From assembly GCA_958428365.1 (NCBI GenBank), contig CAUAFT010000012.1, forward strand, positions 27,527 through 91,526: 64,000 bases of DNA. Direction: 5' to 3'. Positions 17,299 to 26,374 of the stretch are shown here, one piece after another. The notes under the pieces were generated by a model. It saw only the letters and a program-made list of their open reading frames with translations. It was not told the origin of the DNA and did not search any database. The DNA comes from an uncultured Lachnospiraceae bacterium (lineage in GTDB: Bacteria; Bacillota; Clostridia; Lachnospirales; Lachnospiraceae). How positions within the stretch are numbered: position 1 is the first letter of the stretch; every line of letters begins with the position of its first letter. Made by a program: the position numbers and the translations under genes.

Positions 17299-18006
17299 TT
17301 AAATGATTATTGTATTTTTTCTGATATATTCTAAGTATGCTTTTTTTACCTTTCGACACATACCTCTCGCAACTTTTACCCGATAGCCTCCTTCTATCTC
17401 AACATATTTCTCTGTTATCCTGGTAACATATTTTAAATGAATCAGCGCAGAACGATGTACCCTGATAAATCCCATTTCCTTTAATTCTTCCTCGCATTGT
17501 TTTAAGGATACTCTTAGTAATAAATCTTCTCCGTCGGCAATAACATTCACATATCCCCCATCTGCCTGTAGATAGCGGATCTCATTTATACTAATTCCAT
17601 TCCCGCCTATTTTCCATGTAATATGTTCTCTCTCGATATCTCTGCATACATATTCCAGAACTTCCGGTATTTTCTTTTCGGCGTCACCTTTATTTATAAA
17701 ACCAAAAACATTTTTTCCAAAGGCTTCTCTCATACATTCTTCATGAAATGACAAAAATATGATTCGAACGGATTCAGCCCGAAACACAAGCTGATTTTTT
17801 ACATCTATTCCGGACATCTCACCCATTTCTATATCTAAAAAAAGAACATCCCACGATAATGACTCTACCTTCAGGAGTTCTTCCCCACATGAAAAAAGCT
17901 CTATCCGGTAATCTTCCTGTTTTATCGCAAAATATTCTTCGCACAGATTCTTAACTTTTTCTGCAAATATTTGATTGTCCTCACACACCGCTACACTAAT
18001 ACTCAT
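17299..18006 (-). CDS. LytTR-family response regulator
   Basis: 235 residues from the ATG at 18006, which follows AGGAGGGG; the frame extends nine codons upstream without support. Residues 1-120 form a receiver domain with the acidic pair CEDN and phospho-acceptor Asp in VLFLDIEMGEMSG. Residues about 135-235 are a LytTR DNA-binding domain (INEIRYLQADGGYVNVIA, then FIRVHRSALIHLKYV). No histidine kinase adjoins it in this orientation. The direct repeats at 17243-17272 match what this domain class binds, so control of the protease operon is inferred. Confidence 0.92.
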   Translation of the reverse strand: MSISVAVCEDNQIFAEKVKNLCEEYFAIKQEDYRIELFSCGEELLKVESLSWDVLFLDIEMGEMSGIDVKNQLVFRAESVRIIFLSFHEECMREAFGKNVFGFINKGDAEKKIPEVLEYVCRDIEREHITWKIGGNGISINEIRYLQADGGYVNVIADGEDLLLRVSLKQCEEELKEMGFIRVHRSALIHLKYVTRITEKYVEIEGGYRVKVARGMCRKVKKAYLEYIRKNTIII

Positions 18007-18154
18007 TTTCAAACCCCTCCTGATTTTAACCATTCTTCTCTCACATAAATGTCTTTATAGGTTTAAAAGATACCTGATCCTCTTATAATCCCATCTTTTC
18101 TTTAAAAATAATACCACACATACCTCATCATTACCACTATAAAACCATTCTTCC

Positions 18155-18182
18155 TTGACAATCCTGTTCTTCCCTTTAAAAT
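18155..18182 (+). promoter_or_regulatory. Promoter of the exported protein / two-component operon
   Basis: TTGACA (18155-18160), 16-base spacer, TAAAAT (18177-18182), followed by a leader of about 115 bases before the ATG at 18299. The divergent gap 18007-18298 holds no gene. Confidence 0.75.
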
Positions 18183-18298
18183 AAGATTTAAACCAGAATT
18201 TCTCCTGTTACAACTTGGAAATATTTCATTGCTATGATGAACATGTAACAGAGATCTTATCTACATAATCCATTTTACAACAAACAGGAGGAATGACT

Positions 18299-18856
18299 AT
18301 GATCCGAAAACACAGAAATATCATCATCGCATCAGCCCTGATCCTGGGACTCTCCGGCTCCTTTGCCTTAGGCTCCCGTTATGCACAGAATCGAATCCAT
18401 ACCAGGATACTGGTATCTGATTCCACAGACAATTCCGCCGAAAACGGCTCCGGAAATGATAAGATACTTCAAGGTGAACTCTCAAAAACATCACCGAACA
18501 CCATTACAGTAAAAGGACTCTCCGAGACATCACAGGGAGACAGCTCTGTAGAAGTATCTCTTGAATCCGAGGATCAGGAAGCTATCAGCTTAGAATATGC
18601 CAAGTCCTTATTATCAGAGATGCCGGACGCCCCATTATTGCAAAAAAACGCTGCGGAAAATTACGGCGACAGTTCTTTGCAGAATGCAATCGAGGACGTC
18701 AATGCCACCAGTAAAGATTCCACCGAGATCATCCGTGAAGTCTGCGAGGAGGCAGGCATTGACCCGGACAAGGCCGTTGTAAAGGATCTGACCGCAGAAC
18801 AGATTGCCAGGATCGATCAGGCAGTCTTTGAAGCATCGGATCATCCAAAAGACTAG
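18299..18856 (+). CDS. Exported or membrane-anchored protein of unknown function
   Basis: 185 residues from the ATG at 18299, which follows GGAGG at a good distance; an ATG at 18293 is too close. A basic start and hydrophobic stretch (NIIIASALILGLSGSFALGS) form a signal anchor. The remainder is acidic and Ser-rich. Near the end EVCEEAGIDPDKAVVKDL and LTAEQIARIDQAVFEASD look like small helices. It is the first gene of an operon with a response regulator and kinase, so an accessory or sensed factor is plausible. Not a family I recognise. Confidence 0.8.
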   Translation: MIRKHRNIIIASALILGLSGSFALGSRYAQNRIHTRILVSDSTDNSAENGSGNDKILQGELSKTSPNTITVKGLSETSQGDSSVEVSLESEDQEAISLEYAKSLLSEMPDAPLLQKNAAENYGDSSLQNAIEDVNATSKDSTEIIREVCEEAGIDPDKAVVKDLTAEQIARIDQAVFEASDHPKD

Positions 18857-18865
18857 GAGCAACTT

Positions 18866-19519
18866 ATGGCTGTTATTTTCATTATAGAAGACGATAAAAC
18901 CATCGCTGAACTTATGAACCGCTGCCTGTCCATGACCGGGCATCACTGTCTCACTGCCTCTTCGGGCAGTGAGGCTCTTTCCATTTTTAAAGAACAGAAC
19001 CCAGATCTGATCTTACTGGATATCAATCTGCCTGATGTGGACGGTTTCACTCTGGCAACACAGCTTCCGGATCCAAAGCCTCCCGTAATCTATGTCACCG
19101 CCAGAAGCGATATCTCCGACCGGGTACGGGGACTCAACGGCGGCGCCGAGGATTATATCGTGAAACCTTTTGACTTCCAGGAATTGATTGCCAGAGTCAA
19201 TGTGGTACTCCGCCGTTATCATAAAGAGGAAAGTCTCTTTCAATGCAACGGCGTTACGGTTCATTTAGATGATTATAAGGCATACCGCGGCGATAGGGAG
19301 ATTCCCATGACAAAGCAGGAATTTGAACTTCTCCGTGCCCTGATCCTTAACAAGAACCTCACCCTCACCAGAGATCAGCTCTTAAACGCCGCCTGGGGAT
19401 GGGACTACGATGGAGACGCTCGCACGGTAGACGTGCATATTTTACGGCTCCGCAAAAAATTACATTGGGAAAACTATATCAAAACTGTATACAAGATTGG
19501 TTATCGATTGGAGGTCTGA
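18866..19519 (+). CDS. OmpR/PhoB-type response regulator
   Basis: 217 residues. A receiver domain with IIEDD at residues 6-10, phospho-acceptor D52 in LILLDINLPDVDG and conserved Lys in YIVKPFDF, then a winged helix (LTRDQLLNAAWGWDYDGDARTVDVHILRLRKKL). Nine bases after the preceding gene and directly followed by its kinase, whose start lies two bases past this stop. Confidence 0.95.
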   Translation: MAVIFIIEDDKTIAELMNRCLSMTGHHCLTASSGSEALSIFKEQNPDLILLDINLPDVDGFTLATQLPDPKPPVIYVTARSDISDRVRGLNGGAEDYIVKPFDFQELIARVNVVLRRYHKEESLFQCNGVTVHLDDYKAYRGDREIPMTKQEFELLRALILNKNLTLTRDQLLNAAWGWDYDGDARTVDVHILRLRKKLHWENYIKTVYKIGYRLEV

Positions 19520-19520
19520 T

Positions 19521-20681
19521 ATGAAACTTTGGGAAAAAACTTATTTATTGACGGTTACGATCATCCTTCTGACCTTATATGGAAGCCTCTTTCTGATTCT
19601 GAACATGTCTTACCGCAACAACTTCCGTCAGCTCTATGACAATGCCTTTCAAACGGAACAGAGTATCCTTCTGTCCACTCAGTCGATTTTTTCTATGGAA
19701 AATCCTGAGGATAAACTAAGCCTCTACTGTAATTCCATGAAAAAGCTGGGAATTTCCACTGCCATCTACTATAACGGAGAACTCCTGAGCTGTCATCTTC
19801 CCTTCACTCCCGATGATCCAAAAGGTCTTACGAAAGGGTCTCAGATCGTTGCAGATCAGGGAGAAAAGTATCTGCTGCTCTTTGACTCCTATCTTTCTCC
19901 GGATAAAGGTTCGGATGTAAATACAGAGATAGATGACAGCGCACAGTTTACACTGTTCTATGCAAGACCTCTGGACGACTTTTATCAGGCTTTTTACCGT
20001 CAGATGGGATCCTTCCTCCTCACTGCCGCCCTGATCTCCATACTGCTCATGATCATTCTCTACCTGTGCATGAATCGGATCTACCGCCCTGTTCACAATA
20101 TCGCCCATGAGCTGCGGACTCCTCTCACCTCGATTCAGGGTTATGCCCAATATATCCTGCTGGGCAAGCTAAAGGAAGAGGATATTCATTTTGCCAGTGA
20201 ACAGATACATCGGGAGGCAAAGTACATGAACGAGATCATCGAACGGCTACTGGCAATGGAACAGTTGGGGAATCACCAGATTTCCATGAAAAAAATAGAT
20301 CCTGATGATCTGTTTTCCACCATCAGAACCTATTATCCCTCCATTACGATTCACAACGAAATGGCGGACTTGATCGGAGACCGCTCCCTACTATTGTCTC
20401 TGCTTTTGAATCTGATCTCTAATATCAGCCGCGACGGAGGCGAGACCTGTCTTACCGCCTCAGAACATGAGATCCGTATCAACAACCCGGAGGATTTCAT
20501 TGAACCGGAGCTTTTGATATTCTTGAATAAGAACCGCTCCCTTCCGAAAAACAGAATCCACGGAAGAGGTCTTGGGGTTCCGCTGTGTCATGAGATCGTA
20601 AAGCTCCATCAGGGAACCCTGCGGTATGAATCCACAAAGGAGGATGGTACTACGGTGGTGATTCAACTGGGTCCTAATTAG
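19521..20681 (+). CDS. Membrane sensor histidine kinase lacking a HAMP domain
   Basis: 386 residues from the ATG at 19521, which follows GGAGGTCTGAT. Transmembrane helix 1 is at about 8-28, an extracytoplasmic sensor at about 30-160, and helix 2 at about 165-188. The H-box HELRTPLTSIQGYAQYIL starts at H196, only about ten residues after the membrane, so the HAMP linker of about 50 residues is absent. The ATPase domain has an N-box (LLNLISNISR) and a G2-like GRGLGVPLC, but the D-box is degenerate. Partner of the preceding regulator. Confidence 0.9.
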   Translation: MKLWEKTYLLTVTIILLTLYGSLFLILNMSYRNNFRQLYDNAFQTEQSILLSTQSIFSMENPEDKLSLYCNSMKKLGISTAIYYNGELLSCHLPFTPDDPKGLTKGSQIVADQGEKYLLLFDSYLSPDKGSDVNTEIDDSAQFTLFYARPLDDFYQAFYRQMGSFLLTAALISILLMIILYLCMNRIYRPVHNIAHELRTPLTSIQGYAQYILLGKLKEEDIHFASEQIHREAKYMNEIIERLLAMEQLGNHQISMKKIDPDDLFSTIRTYYPSITIHNEMADLIGDRSLLLSLLLNLISNISRDGGETCLTASEHEIRINNPEDFIEPELLIFLNKNRSLPKNRIHGRGLGVPLCHEIVKLHQGTLRYESTKEDGTTVVIQLGPN

Positions 20682-21210
20682 ATATTTTCTTCAATCCCCT
20701 CGCCTTTATCGATCCATAGATCTCCCGATACACCGACACATACTCCTCATAATTCAGGATGCACCGATATCCCAGAACCTCCATCTCCGTTCCAAACACG
20801 TCCACCAGCATCCCTGTTTCTGTCATTTGATTCCTGAGATAAAAATGCTTCCGTCGTTCTCTGTCTGCCTGATTCTCCGCCCTTCCATAAGTGCTCTCGA
20901 TCTCCAGGAAAAACCGCTTATCCCCATAATGCTTCTGTAGCATCTTAAGGGCATGGGAACCGCAGCCTCCTCCTCGCTTCTTTTCTGCCATGGCAAAATA
21001 GTCCAGCAGCACCAGATCCTTCGCTTTCATGGTAATTGCCAGACCTGTGAACTCGTCCCCTTCTTCTATCCGCCAGATATCCACAAGCCCCTTTCTCTGC
21101 TTGTGTTTTATCAACCAAAAGGGTTTCTTCTCACAGACTGGAAATGCCTCTTCATAAAGATCCTTAACCTCTGCAAGCTCTGCCCTCGTTTTTGCTCTTT
21201 TAAACTTCAT
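20674..21210 (-). CDS. GNAT-family N-acetyltransferase
   Basis: 178 residues. YFAMAEKKRGGGCGSHALKML is the GNAT acetyl-CoA loop (RGGGCGS), followed by FFLEIES and a C-terminal LGYRCILNYEEYVSVY strand. This resembles a Firmicute subgroup of small acetyltransferases of unknown substrate. It is convergent with the histidine kinase gene and overlaps its end by eight bases. Confidence 0.82.
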   Translation of the reverse strand: MKFKRAKTRAELAEVKDLYEEAFPVCEKKPFWLIKHKQRKGLVDIWRIEEGDEFTGLAITMKAKDLVLLDYFAMAEKKRGGGCGSHALKMLQKHYGDKRFFLEIESTYGRAENQADRERRKHFYLRNQMTETGMLVDVFGTEMEVLGYRCILNYEEYVSVYREIYGSIKARGLKKISN

Positions 21211-21253
21211 CCTTTTCCTGACCTTCTACTTCCTGATTCTGTCTATATAACTT

Positions 21254-22963
21254 CTAGTTTTCCACCTTCAATAATCCACGGCATCGATTCAGCGCAGCAT
21301 AAAGCTCCTGCTTTCTCGGCAGGATCAGATTCCCCGGCACGTCCCCCTGGCAGAATGCCTCGAATCCTTCCCGCTGTGCCTTCTCATAAAACACTTCCAC
21401 CGCTTCCTGCAGAGTTCTCTTTCCATCGAAATAATGCAGCTTCATAGACTTTATCATCAATCCCAGCGCCGTCAGCTGCTCCTGATCCACCAACTGCTCC
21501 ACCAGACGCAGATCAATATTTTCCTTATTAATGGAGATACTCTCTTTTCCCAATGTTTTGATCTTAATGCGGCTCTCCTTTGCAAAGGCTCCATCCCGCT
21601 TCACAACACGCTGCATGGACGGTTTCTCTGCTGGCTGCATATGCTCCAGCACCAGAGGAAACTGTTCCGCTTCCTTCTTCGCAAGCTCCGTAATCTCCAC
21701 CGGCACATAACGGTTCATCTGAATGATATGGTCTGCCTTGTGGAAATAGGAACCGGAGCTGCCTGCCACCAGGATCGTAGAGATCCCATCCTCCTCGTAC
21801 AACTCCCTTACCCGGTCGATAAACGGGATGATCGGTTCCTCCTCCCGGTGAACCACCCTCTGCATCAGTTCATCCCGGATCATGAAGTTGGTAGCGCTGG
21901 TATCCTCATCGATGAGAAACAGTCCTGCCCCAGCCTCCATGGCTTCTACGGTATTCGCCGCCTGGGAGGTACTGCCGCTGGCATCCTCCGTATAGAAGGA
22001 AGTGGTATCCTTTCCGTTTGGAAGATTCTGGATAAACATGGAGATATCCACCTTCTGAATACTTCTTCCATCCTCAGCCCGCAGCTTCACTCCGCTGTCG
22101 TCGGTAATGACATATTCTCTGCCATCCCCGGCAATGTGATTGTACACACCCAGCTCCAGAGCCTTTAACAGTGTAGACTTACCATGATACCCTCCTCCCA
22201 CGATCAAAGTGACTCCTTTTGGTATTCCCATTCCGCTTATCTTTCCATGGTGTGGCAGATCCATGCTGATTTCCATGGATTTTGGCGATGTAAATGCTAC
22301 GGCTCCTTTCATCGGCAGCATAGAGACTCCTGATTTTCTTGGCAGGATAGATCCATTGGCAACAAAGGCGGTAAGCCCCCGTTTTGGCAGTTCTTCCCGG
22401 ATATATTGCTGATCCACCGCCAGATGTACCGTCCTCTCCAACTCCTCTCTGGAATAGGAGCTTTGATACATCGCATGTTTTACACAGATCGGAAGAAAAT
22501 TAAATAATATTTTAATTAATTCTCCTGCGTTTACTGTTCTGCCGTTGGCAGGGAAGCCAACCTCCATTCTCACCGTCACATTTCCGCTCTTAGTATCCAC
22601 CACACAGGCGCTTCGATTGAGCACCTCCTGCTCCGGATTGCTAACAGAGATCAGGCCGCTCTTGCCGGAACCTTTTGCTTTGAAAGAATATTCTTTCACC
22701 TTCGCTGCCATCCTTCTTAAAATATGGTCCTGAAGGGCAATCCTTTTACACTCTTCATCATAAAAATAAGTATCAAATGCCGCCTTTTTTCCGGAAACAT
22801 GGACGCTGACCTTAGATGGGGATGCAAAGGGATCTCCCTGTACATGATCTATGGATAACACAAATCCCGGAAACTGATAGGATCCTCTGGTATCCTTATA
22901 CGCCGGATACCCCTTATGGTCGATCCTCTGTAACAGACTACGCAATTCTTCTGATGATTTCAT
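21254..22963 (-). CDS. ABC-ATPase-domain protein (PF09818-type)
   Basis: 569 residues. The N-terminus (LLQRIDHKGYPAYKDTRGSY) is characteristic of the family annotated simply as ABC_ATPase. It contains Walker A GGGYHGKSTLLKALE near residue 255, and a Walker B-like LFLIDEDTSATNF near 350. No membrane segment is visible and no permease is adjacent, so this is a soluble ATPase. Its biological role is not established. An extended -10 (TGGTATAAT) lies in the 250-bp gap upstream. Confidence 0.85.
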   Translation of the reverse strand: MKSSEELRSLLQRIDHKGYPAYKDTRGSYQFPGFVLSIDHVQGDPFASPSKVSVHVSGKKAAFDTYFYDEECKRIALQDHILRRMAAKVKEYSFKAKGSGKSGLISVSNPEQEVLNRSACVVDTKSGNVTVRMEVGFPANGRTVNAGELIKILFNFLPICVKHAMYQSSYSREELERTVHLAVDQQYIREELPKRGLTAFVANGSILPRKSGVSMLPMKGAVAFTSPKSMEISMDLPHHGKISGMGIPKGVTLIVGGGYHGKSTLLKALELGVYNHIAGDGREYVITDDSGVKLRAEDGRSIQKVDISMFIQNLPNGKDTTSFYTEDASGSTSQAANTVEAMEAGAGLFLIDEDTSATNFMIRDELMQRVVHREEEPIIPFIDRVRELYEEDGISTILVAGSSGSYFHKADHIIQMNRYVPVEITELAKKEAEQFPLVLEHMQPAEKPSMQRVVKRDGAFAKESRIKIKTLGKESISINKENIDLRLVEQLVDQEQLTALGLMIKSMKLHYFDGKRTLQEAVEVFYEKAQREGFEAFCQGDVPGNLILPRKQELYAALNRCRGLLKVEN

Positions 22964-23215
22964 ACTACTATTTATCCTCCTCTGAATAAAAATAAAAGGC
23001 TATGATATATCCCTGATATTATACCACAGCCATTCCGATTTGCCATCCAAACTTCATTCATGCACTTATTGTGCCTTGTCTAAAAAACCGCCGACACTAT
23101 GAGTAACAGGAAGGTAATATTAATCATTAAAATTATTTTCAGCAATTTTGTATTCAAAACCAAATCTATAATTTATAAAATTATTGAATATGTAATACTG
23201 AAAGTCGTTCCTTTA

Positions 23216-23854
23216 TCATATACGGTAGACCTCACCCGCTTTGATCTTATATACTTCTCCTAAAAAATCTGTCTTTCCATTGTGGCAAATAATGATACTA
23301 TTATCACACAATCCATATAGATCATATTTTTTCGATAATTCCAATAATTCCTCTGATATTTTTTCAACTTCAAAATGTGGTTCCACAGAAATATCCACAC
23401 AACCCAGCCCCTGATATATCTTCTGCTCACAGTGCCCACATGACAGAGTACAGATGGATGTCTTAGATAAGTTAATCGCCCCGGCACTCATACCAATCAC
23501 AATTCCTGTATGTTGCCGGATAACTTCATCTAATCCATATTCCAACAAATACTGATGCTCTACTATGGTATCCCCGCCGGAAAGCCAAACCACATCTGCT
23601 TCCTCTACCTTTCTCCGGGCATCTTCCTTTGCCATTCTTCCATCCACCACACAGGCTTCTTGAAAGATCATGTCTTTTTCACGAAACATATTCAGAAATA
23701 ACCTAAAGTACTCATCTGTCTTTTTATAATTCCCTTCAAATTCTGAAGCAATAAATGCAAACTTATTTCTATTTTGAATGAGTCTATTAAGTTCTTCTGC
23801 CACCTGGTTATTAAAACCATTTGGAAACATACTGCTTAATATATATGTGTTCAT
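23216..23854 (-). CDS. S51-family peptidase E / class I glutamine amidotransferase-like protein
   Basis: 212 residues. The motif VVWLSGGDTIVE and the nucleophile elbow GIVIGMSAGAINL (Ser in GMSAGA) match the dipeptidase E / S51 group, which hydrolyses Asp-X dipeptides. The C-terminal LYGLCDNSIIICHNGK strand also fits. It stands alone just outside the AT-rich operon that follows at 23921, with base composition closer to the flanking chromosome. Confidence 0.85.
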   Translation of the reverse strand: MNTYILSSMFPNGFNNQVAEELNRLIQNRNKFAFIASEFEGNYKKTDEYFRLFLNMFREKDMIFQEACVVDGRMAKEDARRKVEEADVVWLSGGDTIVEHQYLLEYGLDEVIRQHTGIVIGMSAGAINLSKTSICTLSCGHCEQKIYQGLGCVDISVEPHFEVEKISEELLELSKKYDLYGLCDNSIIICHNGKTDFLGEVYKIKAGEVYRI

Positions 23855-23920
23855 GATTCCTCCTTATATTTTTCTAGAGTAAATGCCAAATAATATTACA
23901 GTCAAACTTGAATTAATTCG

Positions 23921-25129
23921 TCACCTATGTATTCTTTTTGGTTCAAAACTTATCGCAAAAAAAATCAACGCCGTTGCAAATATCAATACCCCCGACACAA
24001 AAAAAATCATCTCCAAATATTTTTCTCCAAGATAACCATATACAACATATGATATAGGTGTTCCAGCAAGCGCTAATGAAAACACAATAGAAAAAATACG
24101 TCCTATGAATTCTTCACTCACATTTAATTGAACATATGACATAAATATAGTATTAAAATATCCCAATACCGCTCCAAAAACTGCTACAACAACATATAAA
24201 AACATTCTATTTCTGCCAAATGATAAAATTGCAAATATCACCCCTATTGCTGCTGTGTATTTATATAATTTACTAATTTTCAATTCTATGTTTTTTACAA
24301 AAAACATGAACAATGTCACACACATTCCACCCACAGCGTAAAATATCAACATATTAGAATATGTTATCTCATCTTCATGAATTATCTGATATACATATGC
24401 AGGAAGGACTATATCGAATGATGCTATAAATATATTTGCTACAGTAGACAACATAATAATATTTAATATAGTTTTATTATCTTTTAAATACGAAAAACCA
24501 TCTAAAAAATCATTTACAAAAGAACTCTTTTTTAATCTACCTTCTTTGTTAGGTTCATCGGCTTTAATAAAAACTTCTGATATAGCCGATATTCCAAAAG
24601 AGATTCCATCCAAAAATATTGATATAGCCGCACCATTTGGAAATGCTGACATCAAAATAGCTGCTACCCCAGGACCAATTATTTTAGAAATTTCACCTAT
24701 ATTTGCACTTAATGAATTAGCTTTAACAAAATCTTCTTTGTGTACTATATATGGTACTATTGCCTTTACCGCTGGTTTAAAAATAGAACTGCATAAACCT
24801 AATATAAAACTTGCAACTATATATAAAAAAGTATTTTCCACCTCCCTATATATTAATATACTTACCCATATTCCTGCAATAGCACTTATGCTATCAGTAA
24901 CAATTAATATTTTTTTCTTATTGAAATAATCAACAATTACCCCACTTATAGGTAATGCCAATACTGTACCTATTGTTGATGCCCCTAAAATATAACCTAT
25001 CGCAACTGTGCTTCCTGTTTGTGTTGTTATCCACCAACTAAGTGCAATATTATAAATTACTGTTCCTGTACGGGAAACAAAATTCCCCAATAATAATAAT
25101 ATAAAACTTCTATTGTGTAATAATCTCAT
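23921..25129 (-). CDS. Major facilitator superfamily transporter (probable product exporter)
   Basis: 402 residues with about twelve hydrophobic helices. The N-terminus RSFILLLLGNFVSRTGTVIY and the helix 2-3 loop SGVIVDYFNKKKILIVTD match the drug/macrolide-efflux type MFS group (enterobactin-exporter-like). Final gene of the AT-rich seven-gene operon, four bases after the ATP-grasp gene. By position it most likely exports the cluster's product or confers self-protection. Confidence 0.88.
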   Translation of the reverse strand: MRLLHNRSFILLLLGNFVSRTGTVIYNIALSWWITTQTGSTVAIGYILGASTIGTVLALPISGVIVDYFNKKKILIVTDSISAIAGIWVSILIYREVENTFLYIVASFILGLCSSIFKPAVKAIVPYIVHKEDFVKANSLSANIGEISKIIGPGVAAILMSAFPNGAAISIFLDGISFGISAISEVFIKADEPNKEGRLKKSSFVNDFLDGFSYLKDNKTILNIIMLSTVANIFIASFDIVLPAYVYQIIHEDEITYSNMLIFYAVGGMCVTLFMFFVKNIELKISKLYKYTAAIGVIFAILSFGRNRMFLYVVVAVFGAVLGYFNTIFMSYVQLNVSEEFIGRIFSIVFSLALAGTPISYVVYGYLGEKYLEMIFFVSGVLIFATALIFFAISFEPKRIHR

Positions 25130-25133
25130 TTTC

Positions 25134-26366
25134 TCAATCCATATATTCTATACAGCAGTTATTCTCCAAATCTTGTACTGCTTCTATCAAATCACTTTTC
25201 TCTCTACTATCTACTGTTGCTAAAATAAATATAATGTATTTTTGTATTTGTTGAATACTCATAATTTTATCACCATAACCAACAAACTTCTGAATATGTA
25301 TAATACTAATTTTAGAATCTAATTTTTTTTCATTAAAAACAACATCTTTTATAATTCCAGATCTTGCTTTTGGATATGAATATAACAAATGAAAGCAATT
25401 ATTTTTTACTTCTTTTTTATCTTCTATTTTTCTTCCTGTCATCACTTCATAATATGCTTTCAAAAAATCTATTTTTTGCTCTTCTTTAAATAGTTTATAT
25501 AACATACCCGAACCGCCTGGTCTGAATGCACTTTCCAAAACATAATAATTTCTTCCCTCTTTTCTTAACTCTGTGTGTGTTGCTCCATTTCTAATTCCCA
25601 TTACTTTTCCGATTTTATCACAGATATTATATAATGTTTTTCTTTCCTTTTCATCCATATTCGGTTCTATATAATAAACATAATCTGGGAAAAAAACATT
25701 ATCTTTATCATGAAGTCTTAATGTAATTCCACGTAATACAGGCTTCCCAGCTTGCCAAATCATTTCTACGGCATATTCTTCGCCTGATATGTATTGCTCA
25801 ACAAGAATTTTACCAAGCTTATCATTATTTACTTTTTTTTGGAAAATATTAATTTTCTTTATATTCCTTGCTTGTTCTTTTAGCTCTATCCAATTTGATA
25901 CTTTTCTCACACCATTACTGGCATAACTGTTTGATGGCTTAATTATCACAGGAAATTTTATTTTATCTTTATACTCTTCTAATTCATCTACATTATCAAA
26001 ATCATATGCTTCCGGACATAATATTTGATTTTCTGTCAGTATCTTTTTCAATTCAACTTTATCTCTTACTGCTTCTGATTTTATATTATACGTTTTTGCT
26101 CCTACATTTTCTGCTATATCTGCTACTTTATTAACAATTTTCTCATCATAAGAAAAAATATAGTCATATTTTTTATTTTTAATAGCATCTGATATACTTA
26201 AGACATCATTATATTTAACATATACAATTTCTGTTTTATTTTTTAATTTACCTTTCATTAAATTATTCACCATCACAACATCTATACAATCCCCGAAAGA
26301 CGTTGCAATTTCAATATATTCTTCCAACAATGTATCGTCCATAAGTATTAACAACACTTTTTTCAT
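25134..26366 (-). CDS. ATP-grasp ligase of a biosynthetic cluster
   Basis: 410 residues. The ATP-grasp fold is visible in FPVIIKPSNSYASNGVRKV (Lys of the nucleotide site, near residue 140), ILVEQYISGEEYAVEM and the metal-binding Glu/Asn region GATHTELR to YYVLESAFRPGG. This resembles the dipeptide-ligase/CARNS-type subgroup that forms amide bonds through acyl phosphates. It would join an amino acid or acyl group in the pathway; the substrate cannot be inferred. AGGGG precedes its ATG, and eight bases separate it from the previous gene. Confidence 0.85.
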   Translation of the reverse strand: MKKVLLILMDDTLLEEYIEIATSFGDCIDVVMVNNLMKGKLKNKTEIVYVKYNDVLSISDAIKNKKYDYIFSYDEKIVNKVADIAENVGAKTYNIKSEAVRDKVELKKILTENQILCPEAYDFDNVDELEEYKDKIKFPVIIKPSNSYASNGVRKVSNWIELKEQARNIKKINIFQKKVNNDKLGKILVEQYISGEEYAVEMIWQAGKPVLRGITLRLHDKDNVFFPDYVYYIEPNMDEKERKTLYNICDKIGKVMGIRNGATHTELRKEGRNYYVLESAFRPGGSGMLYKLFKEEQKIDFLKAYYEVMTGRKIEDKKEVKNNCFHLLYSYPKARSGIIKDVVFNEKKLDSKISIIHIQKFVGYGDKIMSIQQIQKYIIFILATVDSREKSDLIEAVQDLENNCCIEYMD

Positions 26367-26374
26367 AATTACCC

